64,000 bases of DNA from Streptococcus pseudoporcinus LQ 940-04 (GTDB taxonomy: Bacteria; Bacillota; Bacilli; Lactobacillales; Streptococcaceae): assembly GCF_000188035.1 (NCBI RefSeq), contig NZ_AEUY02000003.1, positions 1 through 64,000 on the forward strand, given 5' to 3'. Positions 1 to 8,762 of this stretch are shown here, piece by piece. Position 1 is the stretch's first letter; each line of letters opens with the position of its first letter. A program made the position numbers and the translations under genes. A model generated the notes under the pieces. That model saw only the letters and a program-made list of their open reading frames with translations. It was not told the DNA's origin and did no database searches.

Positions 1-94
1 AAGCGATAGATTTCAATTTTATCTTCATAACTTAATTTCATAGAAAAACACCCCAAAAGTTAGATTTGTTGTCTAACTTTTGGGGTGCAGTTCA
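1..94 (-). mobile_element. Left end of an IS3-family insertion sequence (partial)
   Basis: On the minus strand an ATG at 41-39 opens a reading frame MKLSYEDKIEIYR that runs out of the window. This matches the start of the OrfA transposase of IS150-group IS3-family elements known from streptococci. Between this start and about position 94 lies an inverted repeat (CACCCCAAAAGTTAGA, then TCTAACTTTTGGGGTG, 50-88) followed by TGCAGTTCA, the usual terminal sequence of this group as I remember it. The element ends directly at the stop codon of the neighbouring gene (96-98). The other end and the rest of the transposase are outside the window, so intactness cannot be judged. Confidence 0.7.
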
Positions 95-95
95 G

Positions 96-470
96 TTAAT
101 CTTCTTTTGCTTTTTTGAAATAACAAGGAGGCCTTAAATAGCTCCCAGCTAATAGAAGGATCCCAATTATGGTGAGCCACCAAAGGAGATTAGAATCAAA
201 GCTTAAAAGGAGATGACTAATGAGAATGAGGAGGATACTTGACCAAAATAAGATAACATTGAGAGGATTATCAACAACCAGATAAAAATCCTGATCATAG
301 ACTCTTAGTTTCTTGCCAAACCATTGTCGAATGAAGATTTCCTCTCCGTCTTTATCAAGTGGAATACTGACTGTTTGACCATTTTTAAGAAGAACTTTCT
401 CCCTGTGGCCAATGTTGACGGTCATTTTAGCACCAATTTTAGCAAATCGTGTTCGTCGTTCTAGCTTCAT
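96..470 (-). CDS. Small membrane protein of unknown function
   Basis: A 124-residue protein I do not recognise. The first 65 or so residues are soluble and basic at the start (MKLERRTRF), and they are followed by two hydrophobic stretches at about residues 70-90 and 93-112, probably two membrane segments with a short loop, and a charged tail FKKAKED. The start is an ATG with a strong purine-rich ribosome site (GAGAGGGGG) 9 bases upstream. The gene lies 17 bases after the phosphoesterase gene on the same strand, so the two are probably one transcript. Its stop codon touches the end of an IS element. The original C-terminus may therefore have been altered by the insertion, although the length looks plausible as it is. 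Confidence 0.65.
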   Translation of the reverse strand: MKLERRTRFAKIGAKMTVNIGHREKVLLKNGQTVSIPLDKDGEEIFIRQWFGKKLRVYDQDFYLVVDNPLNVILFWSSILLILISHLLLSFDSNLLWWLTIIGILLLAGSYLRPPCYFKKAKED

Positions 471-487
471 GCTAATAATCCCCCTCT

Positions 488-1354
488 CTAATCAATGGTA
501 AAAATAGTCATTGCAGAGCGAAATTCCTCTGCCAGGTGTTCTTGGCGATAGGCGATAAAAGCCTCTTCTTTTTGGATAGCAGCAAAGTGTTTGTTAGGAT
601 CATCAGTTTCCTTGGTTAAATAGTGAGGAAACTGCTTTAAAAAGCGATCTGTTAATTGCCATTCTTTCATATACCCAAGGGGCTTACTATGGTAAGTAAT
701 TCCATCAAACTCGGTGTTTTTAATGCGCTTGTGATTGTGGCCAAACACCACATCAGTAACAGAAGTATTTACAAAAATCTGATGGAATTTATGACTGCCT
801 AAAAAAGCATTAAAAGGCTTCAACTTAGGATAAGATAGCAAAAAAGCTTGATGAGGAACAAAATGCATAGCGACAATGAGGCGCTTATCTGCTAACTGAT
901 AAAGTATCCTTTCAAGTTTTTGACAGATTGTATCCGTAATTTGAGGATCAGACTGTTCTCTTTTAAGTCGATGATCGAACCAAAAAGTCTTCTTAAATGC
1001 TCGATTTTCTTGCTCAGTTTTGAGAGGATAAAAACTGTAATCGTACCAGCCGTGGATTGCTAGTAAAGAGGAATCATTACTCAAAGGATAGATATGGAAA
1101 TCACTAGCTTCAATACTGTCTTCACTTAAATCTAACATATCGTGATTGCCTAAGTTATAGGTGACCTTGATAAATTGGTTTAAGTAGCCTAGAAAAGGTT
1201 TTGCCGTCTCTTCAAAATGATTAGCTAGATCACCAGCTAGATGAAGGTGATCAACAGCCTCTTCTTTAAGGACAGTGATAAGGACATCTGTTTCGTCTTT
1301 GTCAAAATGGTTGAGGTCGATATGAAGATCACTCATAATAGCTAATTTAGTCAT
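488..1354 (-). CDS. Calcineurin-like metallophosphoesterase
   Basis: A 288-residue cytoplasmic protein with the full set of metal-binding motifs of the calcineurin-like phosphoesterase fold: SDLHID at the N-terminus, AGDLANH near residue 40, GNHDM near 70, MHFVPH near 163 and FGHNHKR near 205. The family hydrolyses phosphomono- or phosphodiesters with two metal ions, and the substrate of this streptococcal member is not known to me. No signal peptide or membrane segment is visible. It is divergent from the HAD phosphatase gene at 1423, with 68 bases between the two starts, and is probably co-transcribed with the small membrane protein downstream. Confidence 0.85.
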   Translation of the reverse strand: MTKLAIMSDLHIDLNHFDKDETDVLITVLKEEAVDHLHLAGDLANHFEETAKPFLGYLNQFIKVTYNLGNHDMLDLSEDSIEASDFHIYPLSNDSSLLAIHGWYDYSFYPLKTEQENRAFKKTFWFDHRLKREQSDPQITDTICQKLERILYQLADKRLIVAMHFVPHQAFLLSYPKLKPFNAFLGSHKFHQIFVNTSVTDVVFGHNHKRIKNTEFDGITYHSKPLGYMKEWQLTDRFLKQFPHYLTKETDDPNKHFAAIQKEEAFIAYRQEHLAEEFRSAMTIFTID

Positions 1355-1422
1355 GCATTTATTTTAACAAAAATAAAATAACTTGGCTATTTATGGTAAA
1401 ATAGGGCTTCAGGAGGAAAAAC

Positions 1423-2061
1423 ATGTATCAAGCAATCATTTTTGATATGGATGGGGTCATTTTTGACACCGAAGACTTTTATTTTGAACGCCGTAGGCAG
1501 TTCTTAGATAAACATGGTCTTTCAATTGCTCATATGGAAGCAAAGGAATTTATTGGAGGGAACTTGCAACAAGTCTGGCAAAAACTTCTTAGTCAGAATA
1601 CTGCTAAATTAGATGGAGACATCATTCAGAAGGACTATGAGAGCTATAAAAAAGAGCATCCGGCACCTTATTCTGAACTCTTATTTCCTCAAGTCAAATC
1701 AACACTTAAAGAGTTGAGAGATATGGGCTATAAACTGGCCTTAGCATCTAATAGCCAGACAAGAGATGTGCATTGGGCTTTGACATCGTCAGAAATCATG
1801 CCCTATTTTGACCTTGTTTTGGGAAGAGAAGATGTCCTGAATGCCAAACCCAATCCTGAAATTTATCAAAAGGCTGCACAATTATTAGGAATTGATAAGG
1901 AAGCAGTCCTCATTATTGAAGATAGTGAAAAGGGAATTGCTGCCGCAAAAGCGGCCGGGATTACTGTTTTGGCTATCAAAGATTATCGCTATGGGATTAA
2001 CCAATCAGCGGCTAATGGTCAGATTAATGATATAGGTGATTTATTAGAGGTCTTAAAGTAA
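1423..2061 (+). CDS. HAD-superfamily phosphatase, beta-phosphoglucomutase-like
   Basis: A 212-residue HAD subfamily IA hydrolase. Motif I is DMDGVIFDTE (residues 9-18, with nucleophile Asp and acid/base Asp both present). Motif II is LASNS near residue 106, the motif III lysine is in NAKPNPEIY, and motif IV is IIEDSEKGI. A helical cap follows motif I, as in the beta-phosphoglucomutase and phosphoglycolate phosphatase-like group. It probably dephosphorylates a small sugar phosphate, but the substrate cannot be read from the sequence. The ribosome site AGGAGG lies 8 bases before the ATG. The gene stands alone and is followed by a terminator hairpin at 2086. Confidence 0.85.
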   Translation: MYQAIIFDMDGVIFDTEDFYFERRRQFLDKHGLSIAHMEAKEFIGGNLQQVWQKLLSQNTAKLDGDIIQKDYESYKKEHPAPYSELLFPQVKSTLKELRDMGYKLALASNSQTRDVHWALTSSEIMPYFDLVLGREDVLNAKPNPEIYQKAAQLLGIDKEAVLIIEDSEKGIAAAKAAGITVLAIKDYRYGINQSAANGQINDIGDLLEVLK

Positions 2062-2085
2062 CATTTAAAAATAACTAAAGCCTGT

Positions 2086-2108
2086 AGGTATCATTGGGTA
2101 CCTTTTTT
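2086..2108 (+). terminator. Terminator after the HAD phosphatase gene
   Basis: A short stem AGGTA/TACCT with an 8-base loop is followed by six T. The stem is weak (5 bp), so confidence is moderate. Confidence 0.55.
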
Positions 2109-2170
2109 GTATGCGCTTACGTCTTATGCTGGCATTTTCTTAAAATAAATTTTAAAATAATGATAGGGAC

Positions 2171-4141
2171 TTGTCTCAGACCACTATTGCTCATCATTTA
2201 AAAGAAAGGACTATTCGCCTAGCCATGTTGCAGTACTATCAATTATTAAAGGAAAAGTTTCCAACAAAATCCTCTTTGATTACAGAGATGATTAATCTTG
2301 ATGCTATTTGCCATTTGCCCAAGGGAACTGAGCATTTTTTGAGTGATTTGCATGGTGAATACCAAGCTTTTGACTATTTATTACGAAACGGCTCAGGATC
2401 CATTAAAAAGAAAATCCAAGAATGTTTTCCACAAAAAAAGGTAGCAGATATCGAAACGCTATGTCAATATATCTATTACCCCGTGGAAAAAATCCAAGCA
2501 CGTCAAGAAATATTGGACCAAGCAACTTTAAATAGAGAATTGTGCAATTATTTGCTCGATCTCTTACAATTAGTCAAATATATTGGCGGGAAATATACCC
2601 GTTCAAAGGTGCGAAAGATGCTTCCACCAGATTATGCCTATATCATGGAAGAACTGCTAACGAAAGAGCAGCCAGATAAAAATAAACAATACTATTATAA
2701 TGCTATTATTTCAAAAGTTACTGAGCTTGAACAGTTGGATAACCTCTTTATTGCTTTTGCCCATCTAATTCAAGGCTTGGCTATTGATCATCTTCATGTT
2801 GTGGGAGATATTTTTGATAGGGGGCAATACCCAGATTTAATTATTGATCGTTTAAAAGGCTTCCAGAATATTGATATTCAGTGGGGAAACCATGATATAA
2901 CTTGGATTGGGGCAATGTCTGGCTCTTATATATGTATGATTAATGTGATTCGCATTGCGGCTAGGTATAATTCACTGGCTCTCATTGAAGATCGCTATGG
3001 TATTAATTTACGCCGTCTTATTGATTATAGTCATCGTTACTTCAACGAAGAAGCCGTTTTTAACCCGATTCTAGACGGCGATCATATTTCTGAATCAGAG
3101 CGTTTGACACTAAACAAATTACAGCAAGCGACAGCCCTTTTACAATTCAAACTAGAACATCAATTAATTAAGCGGCGTCCGGAATTTGGTATGGAAGCTT
3201 GGCAATTATTCTCAAAAATCGATCCTGAAAAAAAGACCATTAAACTTGGTAAAAAGGTTTACCCCTTGCAATCATTCCCTTACCATAAGCTTGTCTGGGA
3301 TCATGCTGAGCTTTTGACGGAAGAAGAAGAGCAAATCTTAAAAGGACTCATGTATCGTTTTCAAAGTTCAGAAAAATTGGAAAGTCACATTGACTTCTTG
3401 ATGGAGAAAGGGGCAATGTATCATATCTCTAATAATCATTTACTCTTCCATGGTTGTATGCCAATGCATTCTAACGGGGACTTTAAGTCTATGCGCTTTG
3501 GCAACTGTATTTATTCCGGTAAGGCTCTTCTTGATTTTTTCCAAGAACAGGTCAGAGAATCTTATAAGAATCGCGACCAACATGAAGATTTAGCGACAGA
3601 TATTTTTTGGTATTTATGGTGTGGTGAGGTTTCTTCATTGTTTGGCAAAAATCGAATGACCACTTTTGAGCGCTATTATATCGCTGACAAAGCTAGCCAC
3701 CATGAGGAAAAAAATCCTTATTACCGTTTAAGGGAAGATGAGGAAATTTGTCTCCGCATTTTGGCAGAATTTGGCCTAGATGCTAATGGCCATATTGTTA
3801 ACGGTCATACACCTGTTAAAGAAAAAGGTGGTGAGCTTCCAATTAAGGCCAATGGTCGTATTATTATCATTGACGGTGGACTAGCTAAAGGTTATCAAAA
3901 AACTACTGGAATCGCAGGTTACACCTTGATCTCCAATAGTTATGGGTTAGAGTTGGTGGCACATAAGCCTTTTTCGTCTGTCAAAGACGTATTAGAAGGA
4001 AAGTGCGATATTATCTTTATCAAGCGTCTGGTTGAACAGGTTGAAGACCGGACATTAGTAAAAGATACAGATAATGGGAAGAAATTATTGCAGGAAATAG
4101 CTGATTTGGATCACCTCTACCACCATTTTGACCAATACTAG
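2171..4141 (+). CDS. fbp: Fructose-1,6-bisphosphatase, class III
   Basis: A 656-residue enzyme of the Firmicutes-type class III fructose-1,6-bisphosphatases, which convert fructose 1,6-bisphosphate to fructose 6-phosphate in gluconeogenesis. The metallophosphoesterase motifs are visible: [10 protein letters not shown] near residue 58, [10 protein letters not shown] near 217, and [10 protein letters not shown] near 238. [12 protein letters not shown] near 544 supplies the later histidine. The length is as usual for the class. The best start is a TTG at 2171 giving [12 protein letters not shown]; no ATG in frame precedes it, and only a weak AGGGA lies close upstream. It is a single-gene unit closed by a strong terminator. 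Confidence 0.95.
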   Translation: MSQTTIAHHLKERTIRLAMLQYYQLLKEKFPTKSSLITEMINLDAICHLPKGTEHFLSDLHGEYQAFDYLLRNGSGSIKKKIQECFPQKKVADIETLCQYIYYPVEKIQARQEILDQATLNRELCNYLLDLLQLVKYIGGKYTRSKVRKMLPPDYAYIMEELLTKEQPDKNKQYYYNAIISKVTELEQLDNLFIAFAHLIQGLAIDHLHVVGDIFDRGQYPDLIIDRLKGFQNIDIQWGNHDITWIGAMSGSYICMINVIRIAARYNSLALIEDRYGINLRRLIDYSHRYFNEEAVFNPILDGDHISESERLTLNKLQQATALLQFKLEHQLIKRRPEFGMEAWQLFSKIDPEKKTIKLGKKVYPLQSFPYHKLVWDHAELLTEEEEQILKGLMYRFQSSEKLESHIDFLMEKGAMYHISNNHLLFHGCMPMHSNGDFKSMRFGNCIYSGKALLDFFQEQVRESYKNRDQHEDLATDIFWYLWCGEVSSLFGKNRMTTFERYYIADKASHHEEKNPYYRLREDEEICLRILAEFGLDANGHIVNGHTPVKEKGGELPIKANGRIIIIDGGLAKGYQKTTGIAGYTLISNSYGLELVAHKPFSSVKDVLEGKCDIIFIKRLVEQVEDRTLVKDTDNGKKLLQEIADLDHLYHHFDQY

Positions 4142-4148
4142 TTAGAAG

Positions 4149-4175
4149 GAGACTGGTCTAACCAGTTTCTTTTTG
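4149..4175 (+). terminator. Terminator after fbp
   Basis: A 9-bp stem GAGACTGGT/ACCAGTTTC (one G-T pair) with a 3-base loop is followed by TTTTT. Confidence 0.9.
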
Positions 4176-4253
4176 TTACTACAATTTAATATTTGTTACA
4201 AGAAGTCATTGCTTAGTCTTGAAGTCTTTATATTTTTCCATTATGATAGTAAT

Positions 4254-5371
4254 ATGGAACTTAAAGCGGAAATTATAAAGCTAGCAAAAGAAATTGGGAT
4301 TTCAAAATCGGTTTTACAACAGCTGATGATTTTTCCTATTTAGAAAAATCCTTAAAATTAGCTCTTGAAGAGGATCGTATTTCTGGTTTTGAGCATAAAG
4401 TAATTGAAGAACGGATTAAACCTAAACTATCATTAGCATCAGCTAAAACAATTATTTCTATTGCAGTTGCATATCCTCATAAGTTACCTGTCCGAGCTCA
4501 AAAAACGCAGTATAAACGTGGGAAAATCACACCAAATTCTTGGGGACTTGATTATCATTATGTTTTGCAAGACAAATTGCAAAGGTTAGCAGCTGGAATT
4601 GAGGCTCTGACTCAAGATTTTGAATATAAAGGGATGGTTGATACCGGAGCCTTAGTAGATACAGCAGTGGCTAGACGAGCTGGCATTGGCTTTATTGGTA
4701 AAAATGGCTTGGTTATTTCAAAAGAGTTTGGCTCTTATATGTATCTTGGTGAACTGATTACCAATCTTGATATTGAGCCAGATCAGCCTGTTGATTATGA
4801 CTGTGGTGATTGCAGGCGTTGTTTAGATGCTTGTCCTACATCATGTTTAATTGGTGATGGAACTATGAATGCCAAACGCTGTTTGTCATTTCAAACTCAA
4901 GATAAGGGCATGATGGCTTTAGAATTTCGTAAGAAAATCAAAACCGTTATTTATGGTTGTGATATATGTCAGATTTGTTGTCCTTACAATAAAGGCCTTA
5001 ATAACCCATTAGCAAGTAAGATTGATCCTGATTTAGCAGAACCTGAGTTAATCCCTTTTTTAGAACTATCCAACAAAGAGTTCAAAGCCAAATTTGGTCA
5101 CATTGCGGCTTCGTGGCGTGGTAAAAATATCTTACAACGGAATGTTATTATTGCCCTGGCAAATGGACATGATCGATCGGCCATTGTTAAGTTGATGGAA
5201 ATTATCGATAAACAACATAATCCTATTCATGTAGCGACAGCCATTTGGGCGCTTGGTGAATTGATTAAAAAGCCTAACCAAGAGATGATTGCCTATATGC
5301 AAAGCTTATCTCCAAAGGACTTAGATAGTCAAAAGGAGCTTGAGAGCCTCAGGACAAAATGGCAATTTTGA
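4254..5371 (+). pseudogene. queG: Epoxyqueuosine reductase, frameshifted near the 5' end
   Basis: QueG reduces epoxyqueuosine to queuosine in tRNA, the last step of queuosine synthesis, using cobalamin and two [4Fe-4S] clusters. An ATG at 4254 opens MELKAEIIKLAKEIGISK, but the frame then reads SVLQQL and meets TAG at 4341-4343. In the next frame the expected continuation IGFTTADDFSYLEKS begins at once and stays open to 5371. Restoring one A in the run at 4304-4307 joins both halves into a normal-length protein. The two cluster motifs (CGDCRRCLDACP and CDICQICCP) and the HEAT-like C-terminus are intact. The defect is thus a single base loss in an A-run: recent inactivation, phase variation or a sequencing error. 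A rescue start inside (TTG 4565) would lack about 100 residues. Confidence 0.85.
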
Positions 5372-5420
5372 TGCCAATGTGTTAAAATAATGAAGATAAA
5401 AACGAGAACGAGGTAAATCC

Positions 5421-6522
5421 ATGGAAGTGGCAGAAATTCGCCAAAAGATAGTAGAAAATAAAGAGAAGTTGACTAGCTTCAGGAGGTCTCTTTGACTTAG
5501 ATCGTTTAGAGGAAGAGATTGCTCTGTTAGAAAATCAAATGACTGAGCCGGATTTTTGGAACGACACTATTGCGGCTCAGAAAACATCACAAGAGCTCAA
5601 TGAATTGAAGGTCAAGTTTGATACTTTCCACAATATGGAAAATCTGTCAGAAGAGACAGAACTATATATGGAAATGTTGGAAGAAGATGAGTCGGTTAAG
5701 GGAGAGTTGGAAGAAAGTTTGTTAAAGTTGGACCAGATTTTAGCAGCTTATGAAATGACTTTACTCTTGTCAGAACCCTACGATCATAATAATGCCATAT
5801 TGGAGATTCATCCTGGTTCAGGTGGCACAGAGGCTCAAGATTGGGCTGATATGCTTTTTCGAATGTACACGCGGTTTGGTAATGCCAAAGGTTTTAAAGT
5901 TGAAACCTTGGACTATCAAGCGGGAGATGAGGCTGGTATTAAATCAGTCACTCTATCTTTTGAGGGTCCTAATGCCTATGGTTTCTTAAAATCAGAAATG
6001 GGAGTTCATCGATTGGTTCGGATTTCTCCTTTTGATTCAGCAAAGAGAAGGCATACTTCCTTTACATCTGTGGAGGTTATGCCAGAATTGGATGATACCA
6101 TAGAGGTTGATATTCGAGATGATGATATCAAGATGGATACCTTCCGTTCGGGCGGTGCTGGTGGACAAAATGTTAACAAGGTGTCTACAGGTGTCCGTTT
6201 GACACATATTCCAACTGGTATTGTTGTCTCTTCAACAGTAGATCGGACACAATATGGTAATAGAGACCGTGCTATGAAAATGTTGCAGGCTAAACTTTAC
6301 CAAATGGAACAAGATAAAAAAGCAGAAGAAGTCAATGCCCTCAAGGGTGATAAGAAAGAAATCACTTGGGGAAGCCAAATTAGGTCATATGTTTTCACAC
6401 CCTATACAATGGTAAAAGACCATCGTACCAATTTTGAGGTAGCTCAGGTTGATAAGGTCATGGACGGTGATATTGATGGCTTTATTGATGCCTATCTTAA
6501 ATGGCGTATGAATGATGACTAA
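5421..6522 (+). CDS. prfB: Peptide chain release factor 2 (programmed +1 frameshift)
   Basis: RF2 ends translation at UGA and UAA. The gene starts with ATG at 5421 ([10 protein letters not shown]) and meets an in-frame TGA at 5493-5495 after 24 codons (...FRRSL). Reading resumes in the +1 frame with [14 protein letters not shown] and continues to 6522. This is the classic autoregulated frameshift, so the coding sequence is 5421-5492 joined to 5494-6522, about 366 residues. The peptidyl-tRNA hydrolysis motif [11 protein letters not shown] and the stop-codon recognition tripeptide SPF (in [11 protein letters not shown]) are present. ftsE follows after 32 bases, so prfB-ftsE-ftsX may be co-transcribed. 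Confidence 0.97.
5481..5495 (+). promoter_or_regulatory. prfB programmed frameshift signal
   Basis: An internal Shine-Dalgarno AGGAGG (5481-5486) sits 3 bases before the slippery CTT TGA (5490-5495). Low RF2 makes the ribosome pause at TGA and slip to TTT G, which restores RF2 synthesis. The arrangement matches the established prfB mechanism. Confidence 0.95.
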
Positions 6523-6554
6523 AAAAATAAGCTAAAGCTAGAAAGAAGAGTAGA

Positions 6555-7247
6555 ATGGCATTAATTGAAATGAAGGGCGTTACGAAAAAATACAAACGTT
6601 CGACAACAGCCTTAAGGAATTTAGATTTCTCAATTAATCAAGGTGAATTTGTATACTTGGTAGGCCCTTCTGGGGCTGGGAAATCCAGTTTAATCAAGCT
6701 CCTTTATCGTGAGGAAAAAGTGACAAGTGGATCACTCTATGTTGGTGAATTTAATCTACCTAAATTAAAAGCAAAAGAAGTTCCTATTTTACGTCGTAAT
6801 ATAGGAGTTGTCTTCCAAGACTATAAATTACTTCCGCGGAAAACAGTCTTTGAAAATGTAGCTTATGCTATGGAAGTTATTGGTGCTAAGCCTCGGCATA
6901 TTAAAAAACGTGTTCCTGAGGTGCTTGAGCTAGTTGGTTTGAAACATAAAATGCGTTCTTTCCCAAACCAACTCTCAGGTGGGGAACAGCAACGGGTTGC
7001 TATCGCGCGTGCTATTGTCAATAATCCTAAACTGTTGATTGCTGACGAACCAACAGGTAACTTAGACCCAGAAATTTCTTGGGAAATCATGCACTTATTA
7101 GAGCGTATCAATGTCCAAGGAACAACTATTTTGATGGCAACGCACAATAGTCATATCGTTAACTCTCTACGCCATCGAGTAATCGCGATTGAAGACGGAC
7201 GTATTGTCCGTGATGAAGAGGAAGGAGATTACGGCTACGATGATTAG
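6555..7247 (+). CDS. ftsE: Cell division ATP-binding protein FtsE
   Basis: A 230-residue ABC ATPase. Walker A is GPSGAGKSS (residues 38-46), the signature is LSGGEQQRVAIARA (about 139-152), and Walker B is LLIADEPTGNLD. FtsE pairs with FtsX at the division site, and in streptococci the complex activates the peptidoglycan hydrolase PcsB. The N-terminus ALIEMKGVTKKYKRS and the length are typical. The stop codon overlaps the start of ftsX by 8 bases, indicating translational coupling. Confidence 0.96.
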   Translation: MALIEMKGVTKKYKRSTTALRNLDFSINQGEFVYLVGPSGAGKSSLIKLLYREEKVTSGSLYVGEFNLPKLKAKEVPILRRNIGVVFQDYKLLPRKTVFENVAYAMEVIGAKPRHIKKRVPEVLELVGLKHKMRSFPNQLSGGEQQRVAIARAIVNNPKLLIADEPTGNLDPEISWEIMHLLERINVQGTTILMATHNSHIVNSLRHRVIAIEDGRIVRDEEEGDYGYDD

Positions 7248-8169
7248 AAATTTTTTCCGTCATATTTGGGAATCTATTAAGAATCTCAAACGAAATATTT
7301 GGATGACTATTGCCGCAATTAGCTCAGTAGCAATCACTCTAACTTTGGTTGGGATTTTTGCTGCAACCCTCTTAAACATTGAACGGGTTGCTTCAGGGGT
7401 TCAAAATAATATTCAAATTAATACTTATTTAAATGTTGATTCTACTGATGCCAAAGAAGTTGTTAAAACCGTTGATGGCAAAGAGGTCAAAAATAACAAA
7501 TACCACAAAATCTATGACCAAATTGCCAAAATAAAAGGTGTTGAAAAAATTAATTTTTCCAGCAAAGATGAACAATTACAAAAATTACAAGACTCTATGG
7601 GCGATGTCTGGAAAATGTATGATAAAGACACCAACCCCCTTCAAGACATTTATATGATTGAAACTGAGAAACCATCTCAAGTTAAAAAGATTAGTGCAAT
7701 TATCAAAGGCATTAACGGTGTAGAAGATGTCGACTACGGTGGTATTAATTCAGATAAACTCTTTAAATTTGCCTCATTTATTAAGACATGGGGCTTGATA
7801 GGAACAGTATTATTGCTGATTGTTGCGGTCTTCCTTATTTCAAATACTATTCGTATGACTATTATGAACCGTCAACGAGATATTGAAATTATGCGCTTAG
7901 TGGGAGCTAAAAATTCTTACATTCGTGGACCATTCTTCTTTGAAGGAGCCTGGGTTGGCTTTTTAGGAGCTGTTTTCCCATCTCTCCTTATCTTTTATTT
8001 ATATGAATATGCCTATCGACAATTTACGCCCCAGCTTCAACTCAATGGTTTGTCAATGTACCCAATTAACTATTATCTCTATCTTTTAATTGGTATCTTA
8101 TTTGTCATCGGTATCATTATTGGATCCCTAGGGTCAGTCCTCTCAATGAGACGCTATTTGAAATTTTAA
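7240..8169 (+). CDS. ftsX: Cell division permease-like protein FtsX
   Basis: A 309-residue membrane protein with the FtsX layout: a short cytoplasmic N-terminus, one membrane segment (about residues 24-48), a large extracellular domain (about 49-180), then three more membrane segments, the last ending near residue 300. The start chosen is ATG at 7240 (MIRNFFRHIWESIKN), which has AAGGAGA 12 bases upstream and overlaps ftsE by 8 bases. A longer frame from 7189 would add 17 residues inside ftsE and is unlikely. It works with FtsE to pass a signal across the membrane to the hydrolase PcsB. A terminator follows at 8311. Confidence 0.95.
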   Translation: MIRNFFRHIWESIKNLKRNIWMTIAAISSVAITLTLVGIFAATLLNIERVASGVQNNIQINTYLNVDSTDAKEVVKTVDGKEVKNNKYHKIYDQIAKIKGVEKINFSSKDEQLQKLQDSMGDVWKMYDKDTNPLQDIYMIETEKPSQVKKISAIIKGINGVEDVDYGGINSDKLFKFASFIKTWGLIGTVLLLIVAVFLISNTIRMTIMNRQRDIEIMRLVGAKNSYIRGPFFFEGAWVGFLGAVFPSLLIFYLYEYAYRQFTPQLQLNGLSMYPINYYLYLLIGILFVIGIIIGSLGSVLSMRRYLKF

Positions 8170-8310
8170 TTTCAGAAAAGGGATTTTGCGGTCTTCTTGT
8201 CTAGCTGTTGATGAGGAAATAGTATTGAGTAGATTTTTAATGGCCTAGCCTAGATAATATGCTAAGAATAACGTAAGAGACTAAGACAAGAGTCTAAGCT
8301 CAAAGATAAC

Positions 8311-8364
8311 AAGCGAACAAGACAGCATTCTGAGTATCAGAAAACGAGTTTTGTTCGCTTTTTA
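8311..8364 (+). terminator. Probable terminator of the prfB-ftsE-ftsX unit
   Basis: AAGCGAACAA pairs with TTGTTCGCTT across a loop of about 30 bases and is followed by TTT. It lies 140 bases after the ftsX stop. The stretch 8170-8310 between holds no recognisable gene. Confidence 0.7.
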
Positions 8365-8489
8365 GATTTCATTTATCAATTGGAAAAAGTAATGGCAGGG
8401 AATCTCAAAAATTACCATCATTTTGTCTCAGTCCCTTAGTTTATGACAAAATAGTCTTTTGTTAACAAATCACTAAATCTCTCGTATCT

Positions 8490-8762
8490 TTAGGCAAAGC
8501 CTGTGCGTGAAACGAGTTGACTGAGCTGCTTGATAGCCTAACAAAAATACCAGAAACACTTGGTTTCTGGCATTGGAGAACTTTTGACTTAGGCTCCCAA
8601 TCTAGGCCTAGAATGCCTTTTGATATCTTAAAGAGTCATGGAAGTGACTCTTTAAGCTACTATCTGAGCAAGCTAAATAAAGTCTTTTATTTTAAAGAAT
8701 TAATAGTTGTAAGGAATAGATCTCTTTTTCAGTCTGAGCCTATCAAGTTCACTTGATAGGCT
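8490..8762 (+). repeat. Structured intergenic element, copy A
   Basis: One of three divergent copies in the window. Blocks shared with copies B and C include GCAAAG, then a purine-rich GTGAAA/GAAACGAG segment, then CTAACAAAAATAC followed by hairpin 1 (CCAGAAAC 8550-8557 with GTTTCTGG 8563-8570, 5-base loop), CATTG, GAGAA and CTTTTGAC. A second hairpin of 12 perfect pairs follows (8627-8638 with 8645-8656), in the place where copies B and C also have a hairpin. The copy sits between ftsX and a convergent hydrolase gene. A small open frame (8517-8756) lies inside but follows the repeat structure and is not believed to be a gene. The function is unknown. Confidence 0.7.
8737..8762. terminator. 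Hairpin between convergent units
   Basis: A perfect 12-bp inverted repeat AGCCTATCAAGT/ACTTGATAGGCT with a 2-base spacer. It ends at the stop codon of the minus-strand hydrolase. It lacks a long T-run on either side, so it may act as a weak bidirectional terminator or a 3'-end stabiliser. Confidence 0.55.

Noticed and set aside
2108..2121. Possible cre site (TGTATGCGCTTACG) upstream of fbp
   Set aside because: Two mismatches at conserved positions and overlap with the preceding terminator's T-run; too weak to list.
8517..8756. 79-codon open frame in the ftsX downstream spacer
   Set aside because: It coincides with the structured repeat, starts with TTG, and equivalent frames are not kept in copies B and C.
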